NCBI GenBank assembly: GCA_038326165.1 | Contig: JBBQJT010000010.1 | Coordinates: 1 to 64,000, forward strand | DNA from: JAEUUM01 sp038326165 | Lineage (GTDB): Bacteria; Bacteroidota; Bacteroidia; Chitinophagales; Saprospiraceae | Direction of reading: 5' to 3' | DNA: 64,000 nt | Shown here: positions 42,442-53,100 of the stretch, piece by piece | Numbering within the stretch: position 1 is the stretch's first letter | Layout of the letters: each line of letters opens with the position of its first letter | Translations under genes and position numbers: made by a program | The notes under the pieces: generated by a model | Told to the model about the DNA's origin: nothing | Seen by the model: only the letters and a program-made list of their open reading frames with translations | Databases searched by the model: none

Positions 42442-43387
42442 GTTTGTGATTTAAGAAAATGATCAATCCAATTAACGATGGTATAAAAAGGTTTATTATC
42501 CACATTAGCAGCATAGCTTGAGCGCCTATATGGCTTGAAATATCCCCAAGTGGCATAATGACCAATGCAGCCGCTGTTGATCTTCCTATCAAACCAAACC
42601 ATCCAAAAAATGGAAATACAGTTTGAGCTAGAAAAATAGTACTTGAAACCAAAATAGCTGATCCAAATGCTAATTTATTGTCAAAAACCATCAACAACAA
42701 AGCGAGTTGGTTGGCATAAACCATGTATCGAAGCAATGCAAACTTTTGTAAACTTGCAAGGGAACTGCCCAATTGTTTTATTTTTGGCAATGGAAATTTC
42801 ACGAATGAACGCACCACTTTGAACATTGTCCATGATCTAATAATTCCAATTGGAATGGATTTATAAATTTTAAATCCCAAAACAACAACAAACGATATGA
42901 TCAATATACTAGAAAAAAGAACAGCCAAACTTAAGGACAAAATACTAGCTTTGTAAAGATAAAATGGCAGAAAGCCCGTTCCTATTATCACTATTGCCAG
43001 CCATTGAGTTACATTTCCCGCCAGAGTAGCAACAATTACCTCCTTGTATCTCTTCCGCTCAAAATAACTCAGTCGTGCAGCATAATTACCCAATCGAAGA
43101 GGTGTTACTGTTGCCCACGAAATTCCCGACAGAAGTGATCGGAAAATTACTGAATCTGGTGTTGGGGTTATGAGTGAAACTTTAAATTTTCTAAACTCCA
43201 ACCACCAATTGACAGGCATTAAAACCAATGCAAGAGCAAACAAAGACCATTCTCTTACTCCCAGCACGATCCTAAAATCCTCAATTTGCCATTTACTTGC
43301 CAACATGTACCAAATAGCAATCAAGCCTAAGATGGACATAATACATCTCATCCCTTGTTCTTTATAATTCAATTGCTTTGAATACAT
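42419..43387 (-). CDS. LPG-synthase-TM/UPF0104-like integral membrane protein
   Basis: A 322-residue protein with about eight transmembrane helices and no soluble domain. The arrangement, with NWWLEFRKF and GISWATVTPLRLGNYAARLSYFERKRY in the second to third helix region, matches the lysylphosphatidylglycerol synthase transmembrane (UPF0104/AglD) family. MprF-type members flip lipids; stand-alone members such as this have no defined substrate. It is the first gene of a minus-strand operon continuing into DUF3108, DUF4230 and nadA, and is divergent from ruvC with about 40 bp between them. Confidence 0.75.
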   Translation of the reverse strand: MYSKQLNYKEQGMRCIMSILGLIAIWYMLASKWQIEDFRIVLGVREWSLFALALVLMPVNWWLEFRKFKVSLITPTPDSVIFRSLLSGISWATVTPLRLGNYAARLSYFERKRYKEVIVATLAGNVTQWLAIVIIGTGFLPFYLYKASILSLSLAVLFSSILIISFVVVLGFKIYKSIPIGIIRSWTMFKVVRSFVKFPLPKIKQLGSSLASLQKFALLRYMVYANQLALLLMVFDNKLAFGSAILVSSTIFLAQTVFPFFGWFGLIGRSTAAALVIMPLGDISSHIGAQAMLLMWIINLFIPSLIGLIIFLNHKHEIQKLG

Positions 43388-43413
43388 TATTAACTTTTAC
43401 TGATGACTCACAT

Positions 43414-43421
43414 TACCTTTG
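43414..43421 (+). promoter_or_regulatory. TAnnTTTG -7 promoter element at the ruvC start
   Basis: TACCTTTG ends 6 nt before the ruvC ATG at 43428, predicting a leader of nearly zero length. It contains an in-frame TTG (43419) that would otherwise be an alternative start. Confidence 0.5.
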
Positions 43422-43427
43422 CATCAA

Positions 43428-43991
43428 ATGAATCAATTACCTGAATATAAATTGCTCGGAATCGATCCTGGAACCAATCTTCTCGGGTACGCTATCATTG
43501 ATGTTTTTCAATTAGACGTAAAATTAATAGAAATTGGTACAATCAACTTAAGTAAATTAGAAAGTCATACCATTAAGCTATTACACATACATAAGCATTT
43601 GAACGAACTCATTGATAAGTTCAATCCAAAGCAATTGGCTATAGAAGCCCCCTTTTATGGGAAAAATGTGCAATCAATGCTAAAATTAGGCAGGGCCCAA
43701 GGTGTTGCCATCGCTGCTGCAATGTCTCGTGGTTTAACAGTTGAAGAGTATTCTCCGAAAAAAATTAAACAATCTATAACAGGAAATGGGAATGCAACCA
43801 AGGAACAAGTAGCCGCTATGCTTGCCAGAATGTTCACTATTCCTCCTGAACAAATGACTTCACTTGATGCCTCTGATGCGCTTGCCACAGTGGTCTGCCA
43901 CTACCATCAAAACAAAACGCTTCAAACAAATACGAGTAAATTTTCAAGTTGGGCAAATTTTGCTTCTGCCAATCCAAATAAAGTCAAATAA
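43428..43991 (+). CDS. ruvC: Crossover junction endodeoxyribonuclease RuvC
   Basis: Resolves Holliday junctions by symmetric nicking after RuvAB branch migration. 187 residues from the ATG at 43428. Catalytic acidic residues: Asp in LLGIDPGTNLLGYA, Glu in QLAIEAPFYGKNVQS, and the Asp pair in SLDASDALA. The DNA-binding segment is KLGRAQGVAIAAAMSRG...EYSPKKIKQSITGNGNATKEQVAAML. The TTG at 43419 lies inside the promoter. The 3' end directly abuts the stop of the convergent HIT gene (no spacer). No ruvA or ruvB is nearby. Confidence 0.94.
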   Translation: MNQLPEYKLLGIDPGTNLLGYAIIDVFQLDVKLIEIGTINLSKLESHTIKLLHIHKHLNELIDKFNPKQLAIEAPFYGKNVQSMLKLGRAQGVAIAAAMSRGLTVEEYSPKKIKQSITGNGNATKEQVAAMLARMFTIPPEQMTSLDASDALATVVCHYHQNKTLQTNTSKFSSWANFASANPNKVK

Positions 43992-44384
43992 CTATTTTAA
44001 CTTGCTGAATAACTTGTTGCTCAATTCAAGCATATCACTTTGTAAGACTTCAATTGATTTTCCAAAAGTCATATCAGTAACAGCATTGATTGGGACCAAA
44101 TGAACATGTGCGTGAGATACTTCCAATCCTATTACTGAAATACCGATTTTCTTACATGGCACTTCTTCTTTCAAAGCTTTTGCTACTTTTTTGGAAAATA
44201 AAAATAAATCCACATATAAATCATCCTCTAAATCAAAGATGTAATCAACTTCCAATTTAGGAACAACCAAGGTGTGCCCGAAAGCGACTGGCCTAACATC
44301 CAAAAAAGCATAAAACTGATCATTCTCCGCTACTTTGAAAGATGGTATCTCACCCGAAATAATCTTAGTAAAAATACTGGCCAT
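43992..44384 (-). CDS. HIT family protein
   Basis: A 130-residue histidine-triad nucleotide hydrolase of the HINT/Fhit superfamily, acting on AMP-linked compounds in the cytoplasm. It starts SIFTKIISGEIPSFKVAENDQFYAFLDVRPVAFGHTLVVPK, and the triad appears as VSHAHVHLVPI. Length and motifs match HINT-type proteins. It follows greA by 7 nt, a common pairing in Bacteroidota, and was assigned as the second gene of that operon. Confidence 0.93.
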   Translation of the reverse strand: MASIFTKIISGEIPSFKVAENDQFYAFLDVRPVAFGHTLVVPKLEVDYIFDLEDDLYVDLFLFSKKVAKALKEEVPCKKIGISVIGLEVSHAHVHLVPINAVTDMTFGKSIEVLQSDMLELSNKLFSKLK

Positions 44385-44391
44385 GATTGTA

Positions 44392-44865
44392 TTAAAGATA
44401 GATTTCTAAAATTTCAAAGTCAATCAGACCATTGGGTGTGGAAATTCCAACTTTGTCCCCAACAACCTTGCCCATCAAGCCTTGACCGATAGGTGAAGAC
44501 ATGCTAATTTTCTTTGCCTTCAAATCTGCCTCTGCTTCTGAGACCAACTGGTAAGTTACTTCTGTTCCAGACTTAATATTCTTAATTCTAACGTGTGACA
44601 ATATTGATACCTTCGAATCATCAAGTTGACTTTCATCAATAATTCTTGCGGTTGATATTACTTTCTCTAATTCATTGATTTTAAACTCTAACATTCCTTG
44701 TGCATTCTTAGCTGCATCATACTCCGCGTTCTCTGACAAATCACCTTTCTCCCTAGCCTCAGCTATAGCCTTAGCTGCTTCTTTTCTTCCTCTATCTTTT
44801 AATTCGTCCAGTTCGCCTTTTATTCGATCATACCCTTCTTGGGTTAAATATGAGTGTCCTGACAT
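44392..44865 (-). CDS. greA: Transcription elongation factor GreA
   Basis: Rescues backtracked RNA polymerase by stimulating transcript cleavage. 157 residues with an N-terminal coiled coil (YLTQEGYDRIKGELDELK...AIAEAREKGDLSENAEYDAAKNAQGMLEFKINELE), whose tip carries the acidic DLSENAEYD motif, and a C-terminal FKBP-like domain (SPIGQGLMGKVVGDKVGISTPNGLIDFEILEI). It starts at the ATG at 44865; the HIT gene follows after 7 nt. Confidence 0.96.
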   Translation of the reverse strand: MSGHSYLTQEGYDRIKGELDELKDRGRKEAAKAIAEAREKGDLSENAEYDAAKNAQGMLEFKINELEKVISTARIIDESQLDDSKVSILSHVRIKNIKSGTEVTYQLVSEAEADLKAKKISMSSPIGQGLMGKVVGDKVGISTPNGLIDFEILEIYL

Positions 44866-44901
44866 AATAAAATATTTATTAAATTAAGGTTTTATGCAAA
44901 A

Positions 44902-44936
44902 CAAAAACGTTTCCAGTCAAAGCCTGGAAACGTTTT
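44902..44936 (-). terminator. Rho-independent terminator of the TonB/PorV-like operon
   Basis: AAAACGTTTCCAG and CTGGAAACGTTTT form a perfect 13-bp stem with a 7-nt loop. Read on the minus strand it ends in a T-run, 38 nt past the PorV-like stop and before greA. Confidence 0.88.
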
Positions 44937-44974
44937 CACAAAGATAGTAAGATTTAATTATTCTATTTGTATTA

Positions 44975-46015
44975 CTACAAATTCAAGGCTAAAGAGATAT
45001 TATAAATACCTCCCCATCTAGGAGTATTTCTATAAGCGAAATCAATGTCCAGTGAATTCTGAGTGTCCTTTTTCAAAGGAATACTTAGCGTCGCTCCTGC
45101 GCTTATGCCTCTATCCAAAGATGAGTTGAGACCACCATTTTCTGACTCGCCAATTTCATACTTATAACCAGCTCTTAACTTTGCGTAATTAGCAACACCC
45201 AACTCCACACCACCTCCAATCTGATCTTGTGAAAATGAGTTGGATGTGAAATTCCCAACTCCAGTCAATATTAGAGCCTGAGCCAAATGAAAGTCATAAG
45301 AAATTCCGATATTAAGCATAGAGGGCAGTTCATAATCATCCGGACGTACATTATAAGTAAGATTGTAATTGCCTTCAGATGCAGGTCGAACTACACCCAA
45401 ACCATTTCCGCCAAAACGCATTGGTGATCCAATATTCTTCAGAGATATTCCCAATTTGAATTGGTCTTTTGCACCAGTTACATACTGTACTCCAGCGTCC
45501 AATGCAATACCGAAAGCAGAAATATCAGCCAATGCCTGAGATACACCTCTTACTAAAAATCCTACAGATATTTTATTTTGAAAGATATAGCTATAGCCTA
45601 AACCCATGTTAAAAAATGATGGAGAGAAGGTTGCTCCAGTACCTTCAGGCTGACCAGTAGTGGTAACTTGGTTTTCACCAAAGTCCATTGCTGTCAATGT
45701 TATACCTAAGGTCCCTCTTTCCCCAATTTTTTGGGCGAGTCCTATAGAATTCAAACGTATTTCCGTTCCACTCAAATAATTGGTATTACCAATTAATATT
45801 TGGGTCTTATTGATACGCGACATACCTGCAACATTGATATGCATTGCATCAACACCTGATACACAACTTGTGCTCATTGTGTGTAAACCTGCACTTCGTG
45901 CCCAAGGATTAATTAATAATTCACCAGCCCCAGGTTCACCTTGTCTATCAGGATTACCTGCAAATAGTGCAAAAGGAACAAGTGCTACAATAAGAGTGTA
46001 CAAAAGTTTTTTCAT
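44975..46015 (-). CDS. PorV/PorQ-like outer-membrane protein
   Basis: A 346-residue exported protein with a signal peptide ending FAG (about residue 20) and the PorV/PorQ (UPF0164) opening: GAGELLINPWARSAGLHTMSTSCVSGVDAMHINVAGMSRI. Successive amphipathic strands form a FadL-like barrel, and it ends YNISLALNL. In the T9SS, PorV shuttles cargo to the sortase PorU, and PorQ-like relatives have similar folds. Because this copy is the last gene of an operon with a TonB receptor and a large secreted protein, it may serve that secreted protein specifically (inference). It lies 80 nt after the upstream gene, with a hairpin in the gap. Confidence 0.8.
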   Translation of the reverse strand: MKKLLYTLIVALVPFALFAGNPDRQGEPGAGELLINPWARSAGLHTMSTSCVSGVDAMHINVAGMSRINKTQILIGNTNYLSGTEIRLNSIGLAQKIGERGTLGITLTAMDFGENQVTTTGQPEGTGATFSPSFFNMGLGYSYIFQNKISVGFLVRGVSQALADISAFGIALDAGVQYVTGAKDQFKLGISLKNIGSPMRFGGNGLGVVRPASEGNYNLTYNVRPDDYELPSMLNIGISYDFHLAQALILTGVGNFTSNSFSQDQIGGGVELGVANYAKLRAGYKYEIGESENGGLNSSLDRGISAGATLSIPLKKDTQNSLDIDFAYRNTPRWGGIYNISLALNL

Positions 46016-46046
46016 AAGTCTAAATTGAATTCATTCTCCAAAATAA

Positions 46047-46081
46047 CCGGCCCTGTTGATTCATAAAATATGCAAGGCCGG
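46047..46081 (-). other. Intercistronic hairpin before the PorV-like gene
   Basis: On the minus strand CCGGCCTTG pairs with CAGGGCCGG (one G-T pair) around a 17-nt AT-rich loop, and TTATTTT follows. It lies between the 1344-residue gene and the PorV-like gene and may partly terminate transcription or set relative expression. Confidence 0.5.
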
Positions 46082-46095
46082 AAATTAATATCTCG

Positions 46096-49000
46096 TTATA
46101 ATCCAGCTGGGTCAAACTCACGAGTGACACCAAACCATTTTATTGTTTTATCACCAACTCCTGGAACTTCAATATGAATAAGGTAAACTCCACTTCCTAC
46201 CGGAATACCTTTATCATTTCTTAAATCCCATTCAATATCCGGATAAATCTGCAAAGTTTTAAGTGGTCTCGATGCAGAATTAACTTCTACTTCACTTTCA
46301 TTTCTTCGATACTGTCTGACAAATCTACCATCCAATGTATAAATACTTACATTACACTTGGCAGGCAAATTTGTTATTTTAACCAAACCTCTTAAAGGTG
46401 CCGTCTCATAAGCTGAATATGCGTAATAAGGATTAGGGACAGCTCTTACCTGAGACAAATTATCTTCCTTAAGATTTTGAGTTAAATCAGCAACAGCCAA
46501 TGAATCAGCAAATTTGATCTTGTAAGATGGATATCCTCTAAATATATCAGTTCGCTTTTGATTTGTTATTACTGACTGATCGGGATTGGTATCATATTCC
46601 TTGTCCTTCTTAGATACAAAGTAAGGATTATCAACGCGCATGGACAATAAACAATCATTAGGAATCAAACCATCAGCATAACTCAAAAGCTTGATGTCCG
46701 TTGAAGCATAAGGCATTGCAGTCCAAGTGATTTTTCGCAATGGTGCAATATATTGAGCGCTTGGGTTTGCCTCGAAGGATTTACCTAAAGCTGCGCATTC
46801 ATCATAAGGTTCGTCGGTAACATACATGACATGGCGTCCACCGAAGACCAAAAGGTAAGGTAATGGCGCTCCTTGCATAACAACTTGAGAACTTGGGTTA
46901 AATATCATATCAGCCCCATTCTTTTCTTCCATCAAGTTACTGAAACCTAAACCATCGCGATAGAGAGAAGACTCACCAAAGAATATGTTTACTCTTTGTC
47001 CCGTTTCTACATCTACAGCATAACCAGGGAACCAACCGAAACCCGGTGAAGTTGAACCATCAGGAATAGGATTACCATTAACATCAGCGTCCTTGCTGAT
47101 TGAAGGAGTTTTCCTCTTTTGGAACTGCTTGACATTATCCAATGTAAATTCGCCACTTAAAGTAACCAAAGCAGGAGTACTTGATTCTACAACTACACAT
47201 CTGCTCCACTTTGATTTATCTTTCGTGAAAACAATATCTACGTTATTCAATCTGGCAAGTGGTGATGTAGGTGCCGCAATAACATTATTGTTATTATTAT
47301 TTACCCAAGCCGGAGTTATTAAGCCTCCTTCAAGGATGCCTTGCTGATTTCTTACTGAATCTACAAAATCACATAGTCGGTAAGGGAATACTTGAATATC
47401 TTCTGTTTTTCCATAGGCCTGAAAAGGATCTAGGTCAAAGAATTGACTTCCTTCGGACTCATTGTGCATGAAGTTAAGATAATCATTATTGTCATCTTGA
47501 GGGACAAATGCCAGCCAAGCTGGTCCTGATTCGCTCGCATAAGTTAGTGACGATCCTATAAATCCGTTTTTAGCGTCCTTGGTCTGGCCTGCATCAGGTG
47601 TTTGCTTCAAGGTAACCGAAAATCCGTAATTTGCAATTACTTGTTCATTCAATCTATCAAGTGTACTTGCTGACAAGACAGTATCCTTATCTGTTGTACC
47701 AACTTTGTATAATACCCAACTTGCGTCAGCCTCAAGGATTTCATCTGACATAATTGAATCTCTAAACGTCAATACGAATTCACCAGCTTTGTTGAATAAA
47801 GGATTGTAAACTTTGACATTCAAAGGACCGGCTCCAGGTATGTATTCAATTTCAGTTTTAGCAGCATCATTGTATAAAGCAGTTCGTTCCACTTCAGAAA
47901 TTTGAAGGAAAGTTGAGTTAGCGCCACCTCCATCTAATCTGCTTATAATTGGCTCTGTCCCATACTGAGCGTTTTGATCTCTGTCAGTTATTGGTCTAGG
48001 TATACCAGTTCTTGTAAAAATATTTCTAAAACTTGGAAGATAGCCATCTCTCTGACCAACCCCAGTTGAGGGATCAAATGGAAGATTTGGATAGGTATTG
48101 AATGCGTAAGCAACAGCTGCAAAATAATACTTTTTATGATTAACCAACCTTCTTTCGCCAACAGCAAAAGCATCTTCTTTTACTGAAAAGGTATGTCTAA
48201 TTCCTCTATCTTCTCCTTTCACCTTCAGGGTAGGAATCCACACAGAACCACTCGGAACACTATTACTTATAGGTTGTTTGGTCCAATTGAATATTGTAGT
48301 AACTCCATTCTCAACATCGACTTGAGCAATCAATTGTGCTTTCTCAGGATCCTCAAAATCCTTATTTGTTACTTGCTCATTCTTCAATTGATAAATCTTG
48401 TAACCTTCAAAGCGATACAGTGTATCTCCACCAACAAGAGGTGCCTTTAAATCCGTAGCAGTAAACCTTTCAGTAGGGTTATTGCTAGCAGGGTCATTAC
48501 TTAGAATGATAACCAACTCATTCTCCAATTCAATAAAGTCGATATCTGGTGCGTCAGGCCCACGAGTAACCTTGAAACAATTGTCAAATAACGCCTGAGA
48601 TAGATCATCAGCGATTAGCAATCTTTCAATATCTGGGCAAGGATGCTGAACATCCGGCACAAACGGCACTCCAATAATCAACTCATTCTTGGCTCCAGGA
48701 TCTAATCTAAAAGGTCCTGAAGCTTGAATAGTTCTTCTATCTCCTTGACCTAAATTTTCACTACACATGCTCCATGCATTTGGATCATTGGAGTTAGGCT
48801 GGTCAGGAAAAGCATATTTTGTGGTCGGACCTGATCCAATTGGACTATATCCTGATCCACCTCGACGAATAGGAGAACCATCTCTCCAAGATCCACTCAA
48901 ATAACGATAATACTCTGGACCTGAAGAAGGATCTTCAGTTCCTGGAGGATTGTTACCACCACCGTTATTATAATATGTGAACGAGGACATTCCAATTTCT

Positions 49001-50130
49001 TTGCCGTTTTCATCCGTTGGTCCTCTGAAATAATCTATTCCCAACAACGGTATGTTGGCAGCATAAGTCGGTATATTACCTGAGCAGTTGGCGCCGGCAG
49101 TTCCATCAATACCATCTTCGTTATAGATAAACATCAAAGAACGATCGACATCGCAACCAATATAATCATCATCTGGGCAGCCTAAATCTGGATCAGCCCA
49201 CATGGCAAAGAAACAACTGTCAATAGGCTCAATAGCCCTGTTGATCAATTTGTATCTGTAGAAGGTCATGTCATTTAACTCATCTGTAGAAGTATAAGCA
49301 AATGATTGTACTTGAACTTCCATTCCAATACTTGACGCATTAGTGGCAGTGTGAACACCTCCTGCTCCCTCATCATTGTAGATCCAAAATACCATTTGAT
49401 CAGGATAATCTTCCAATTCACAACCTCTGATTTCAATTACCGGGTAATCTCCATCTAAAGGCTCATAATCGAAATTATTATTGAGATCCCTAAATCCAGC
49501 AAGTCCATTGTTATCTGAAGGTAATTCAAAGCCATGAACAGCTTCAAAGAAAACGTTGTTCCTGGATGGCCATCCTTTAATAGCTTCAGGAATCTGTTCT
49601 TCAGTAATTGAGGATTCGCCAGTAACTGGATCCAGTCCTTGCTTGTAAGCAGCAATAAACTTGTCGATGTCACTTCCAAATACTTGAAAGTGCTTGTCCC
49701 AATCTTGACAAACAGCCTCAGTAGTTGTTCCATCTTGCCTGATTGGGCCAGGCCAGTAGTCATTTCTTGTAGAAGAACGATAGGTGACAGCGGCCATTTT
49801 CAAGTTGTTACCTTCATCAAATCCACCGATCCATACACCACCGGCAAATAATGCTGAAACAGCCAACTTTCCTGAAGCGGGATCTACATTTGGCACAATG
49901 TACCTGGCTTGTGACAAATCCCACCACATATCTCCTCCTCCCAATAACCTGGCTCGCACGTTATTGATGTTAAGATCAACTGATGATGTTGAAAATTTAC
50001 AATCTCTGAGTCCCACTTTAGATGGGCCAATTTTTTTTCCTTTATAACCCGGATCTTCTCTAGCGATTAGCGGGGTTGATAAAAACAGTATTGCCAGGAT
50101 CAACGATGATAGTTTACGCATCTTAGGCAT
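46096..50130 (-). CDS. Large secreted protein of unknown function with FlgD-like C-terminal fold
   Basis: A 1344-residue exported protein with a signal peptide (about 4-24, ending LIAR). No enzyme motif is recognised. The body includes LLGGGDMWWDLSQARYIVPN, SALFAGGVWIGGFDEGNNLKMAAVTYR, many Asn/Asp/Gly-rich loops and a DPDLGCPDDDYIGCDVDRSLMFIYN segment that looks calcium-binding. The last 100 residues form an Ig-like FlgD/T9SS-type fold (VKITNLPAKCNVSIYTLDGRFVRQY ... IEWDLRNDKGIPVGSGVYLIHIE), a common end of surface proteins in this phylum. It lies 23 nt after a TonB receptor and 80 nt before a PorV-like gene. A role as surface-exposed partner of that receptor is inferred. Confidence 0.75.
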   Translation of the reverse strand: MPKMRKLSSLILAILFLSTPLIAREDPGYKGKKIGPSKVGLRDCKFSTSSVDLNINNVRARLLGGGDMWWDLSQARYIVPNVDPASGKLAVSALFAGGVWIGGFDEGNNLKMAAVTYRSSTRNDYWPGPIRQDGTTTEAVCQDWDKHFQVFGSDIDKFIAAYKQGLDPVTGESSITEEQIPEAIKGWPSRNNVFFEAVHGFELPSDNNGLAGFRDLNNNFDYEPLDGDYPVIEIRGCELEDYPDQMVFWIYNDEGAGGVHTATNASSIGMEVQVQSFAYTSTDELNDMTFYRYKLINRAIEPIDSCFFAMWADPDLGCPDDDYIGCDVDRSLMFIYNEDGIDGTAGANCSGNIPTYAANIPLLGIDYFRGPTDENGKEIGMSSFTYYNNGGGNNPPGTEDPSSGPEYYRYLSGSWRDGSPIRRGGSGYSPIGSGPTTKYAFPDQPNSNDPNAWSMCSENLGQGDRRTIQASGPFRLDPGAKNELIIGVPFVPDVQHPCPDIERLLIADDLSQALFDNCFKVTRGPDAPDIDFIELENELVIILSNDPASNNPTERFTATDLKAPLVGGDTLYRFEGYKIYQLKNEQVTNKDFEDPEKAQLIAQVDVENGVTTIFNWTKQPISNSVPSGSVWIPTLKVKGEDRGIRHTFSVKEDAFAVGERRLVNHKKYYFAAVAYAFNTYPNLPFDPSTGVGQRDGYLPSFRNIFTRTGIPRPITDRDQNAQYGTEPIISRLDGGGANSTFLQISEVERTALYNDAAKTEIEYIPGAGPLNVKVYNPLFNKAGEFVLTFRDSIMSDEILEADASWVLYKVGTTDKDTVLSASTLDRLNEQVIANYGFSVTLKQTPDAGQTKDAKNGFIGSSLTYASESGPAWLAFVPQDDNNDYLNFMHNESEGSQFFDLDPFQAYGKTEDIQVFPYRLCDFVDSVRNQQGILEGGLITPAWVNNNNNNVIAAPTSPLARLNNVDIVFTKDKSKWSRCVVVESSTPALVTLSGEFTLDNVKQFQKRKTPSISKDADVNGNPIPDGSTSPGFGWFPGYAVDVETGQRVNIFFGESSLYRDGLGFSNLMEEKNGADMIFNPSSQVVMQGAPLPYLLVFGGRHVMYVTDEPYDECAALGKSFEANPSAQYIAPLRKITWTAMPYASTDIKLLSYADGLIPNDCLLSMRVDNPYFVSKKDKEYDTNPDQSVITNQKRTDIFRGYPSYKIKFADSLAVADLTQNLKEDNLSQVRAVPNPYYAYSAYETAPLRGLVKITNLPAKCNVSIYTLDGRFVRQYRRNESEVEVNSASRPLKTLQIYPDIEWDLRNDKGIPVGSGVYLIHIEVPGVGDKTIKWFGVTREFDPAGL

Positions 50131-50153
50131 ATATTTAAAAGTTAAACGATTAA

Positions 50154-53100
50154 TTAAAATTGAAAAGTAGCACCCAAATAAAGTCTTCTTGGCAAAGCAA
50201 AGAAATCAGGATTTAAAGCGTACCATTGATAAGAATCAAGGAAAGCAGCAACGTCTTGACCAGCATTACCCGTATCAATAATTCTTTGCTTTCCAATTGA
50301 AGAAACTAAAAATCCATCATCATCAGGACTACCAGTTGCCTTGAATGCACCTATAACAGTTCTTAGATTTAGAATATTCTGAGCACGGAAATAAACATTT
50401 ACGTAAAGGTCATTTTTGCCAGATTTAGATTTTATTATTTTGATGTTACGATCTACTCTTGCGTTAAGGAAGGCTTTCCAAGGAAGACGAGCACCATTGA
50501 TAGAACTTGCAAAACCAGAGCTACCTCTTGGCTGAGGAACCAACTCCTCCGTATAAGGTCGACCAGATATCATCCTTGCATCAATATTCAATCCCGTCTC
50601 TTCGAAGATATTAACTCCAAAAATTCTTGGCCCGTTGTATTGCTTACCTGCTCCATAACGATAATCGATCTGAAGATTAAGTGTATGACGTTCATCAAAT
50701 GACAATGGGAACAAAGTTCTGATGTTATTACCATTCTGGGTCAAACCTCTTGAAGAGTTTGCGTCCGATCCAGTTCCATCTGCAAATTGAAGGGTATAGT
50801 TGGCTCCAACCTGGATATTATTTGTTCTTCGCAAGTCATATGTAGCTGAGAATCCTTTTACTGTTCCAAAGTCAATGTTGTCATAAGTATCATATTGAGC
50901 AATAACTGGAATAAACAACAAGGTTCTCCTTTGAATATTGTCTCTGAGCTCTTTATAGTAAGCTGAAATTTTGATTGCAGAACTATTTGTTAACTTTTGT
51001 TGGAAACCAACTTCATAGTCAATTGTTTTTTCTGGCTTCAAGTTTGGATTGTTTTCAGGAGTTCTGTTTGGATCCATGAAATAGAAATAATTTCTTGCCG
51101 TTGCTATTGTGTTGGATGTAGGGCGTTGAACCAAAACATCATAGTGAGCAAAGAAATTGGCGTCATCTGATATCGGGAATGAAAATGCCAAACGTGGCAT
51201 CAAGTTAACTTGTCTTTTATAATCCGTAAATGAATTACTTACATCAAAAGTTTCACTCTGAATCCACTGTGCATCTTCAGCCCTATCATCTTTGTAAACT
51301 GGGTTAGACAATTCAGTACCAAAAACCAATTGACCATCAGTTTCTCTGCCTTGTGAATCATACCAAGTATCGCCTCTTCTGAACGCCTTAACTGCTGTTT
51401 CAGATCCTGAAGTAGTATAAACTTTAAAATCATCTTCTGCACCGGCAGGACGCTGTAAACCAGGATTCTGTGCATAAAATTCTTTAGCAGATTTTACTTC
51501 ATACAATGAGTAAGGATCCTTCATCACCTTTGTATTGATATCATAAATATCAGCACGTAACCCTAAACGGAAGATGATATCTTTGTAAGTAAACTTGTCT
51601 TGAATATAAGCTGCACCGTATATCGGTCTGTCAGCAGCTACTGGGTGATTTCTGATTCCATTTACTTTTGATGTAAAGAAATCATCAAATCTTACTGTTG
51701 AAGCAACATTATTGCCCAAATAATCATAACCAAAATAAGAAATCAAGCCTTGATCATTCAATTCTCTTGCAGAGAACATATCTAATCTTAAGGCACCTGG
51801 ATCCAATGCATCTAAATTTGTATATTGGTTAAGCCCAACTCCAAGTGTTTTTCTCAATTCTTTGTAAAATACACCATCTGTTTGATTCAATATCAAACCA
51901 AGTGAGTCCACCTCCACAATACCATTCAATCCACTACCTGGAAACAACACTGCCAAATCAACAGGTATTTTGACACCAGTTGAAACGGTATCAACACCAG
52001 CAATGTGTCCATTTTCAAGCAAACGACCTAAATTCCAAAGTCCTCTAGGTGCAATATTCCAAGACCTTCCTAATCTTTCTTCATACAATACTCCTACTTG
52101 AATACTGTGCTTTCCTTTTTCTGAACCTCCAGGTAAGAAATCAAAGTTTACTGATCCTTGAAAAGTGCGGCGGTTTCCAGCTCCCTTTTGATAACTGTTA
52201 AAAACAGTATTGATGCCGGAATGAAATCCAAAAGAAGATTCAATTGCTTCAATTCCTTGACCGTTCCACTGATTATAAGAAAAAATATTTACTGGATCTT
52301 GAATCAATTTATTGTACCTAGCCAGTCCAGGGTTCTTACTATTGGCAAAATTAGCACCAGCAAAGCCTTGGGTATTATCAAGATGCTTTATCCAAAATAA
52401 AGTATCTCCAAGTGGGCTAAACACAAGTTGTGCATTTTTAGTAGCATTTGGGGCATCTGGATTATCAACAACACCTATTAATGCATTGAAAGTATTGTTA
52501 AAGCTACCAACATTCCCGTAATCCCAAAATCTGTCTTCGTGTCTTGGATCCCAAGTTTTATTATCACTCCATTGATAAAAACCTTGCAAAGTATAACTGG
52601 CATTTCGAATAGAAGACAATTGTGCTTTTGCCTCTTCAGCATTTTCACTGGTTCCTCTTCCCAAACGGTGACGTAATCTTAAATTTACCCTGTATCTGTT
52701 GGAGAAAGCTTCAGGGTTATTCTGTGAGTTCAATAAAACATAGTTTGCTGATCCAGCAATATTACCACTAAAGCTTGGATCAAAACGTTCGTAGGTACTA
52801 TTCAAGGTACCAATTAAAGATACATCTATTGCTTTATTAACTCTCCAATCCAATCTTCCTGTACCATCTAATCTATTACTTTTTTGATTGGGACGTGCCT
52901 TCCTTAAAACGACATCTCCGTTGCTCTCTTTCAGAAAGTCAGCACTATTTACCAGCGTACCATTGCTCAGCCTGGTGATAGGATCTTGACTCAAACGTTC
53001 CAATGCAGCATCCGTAGCTTGATAAATACCAACGTAAGACGGATCATCATCATTAAACGAATTGTAACTACCTGACAATCGGAAACCCAAGATTGTTTCT

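Noticed and set aside
42490..42502. TTATCCACA, an exact match to a DnaA-box consensus
   Set aside because: A single copy inside a coding sequence with no cluster, no dnaA/dnaN neighbours and no AT-rich unwinding region; chance is the better explanation.
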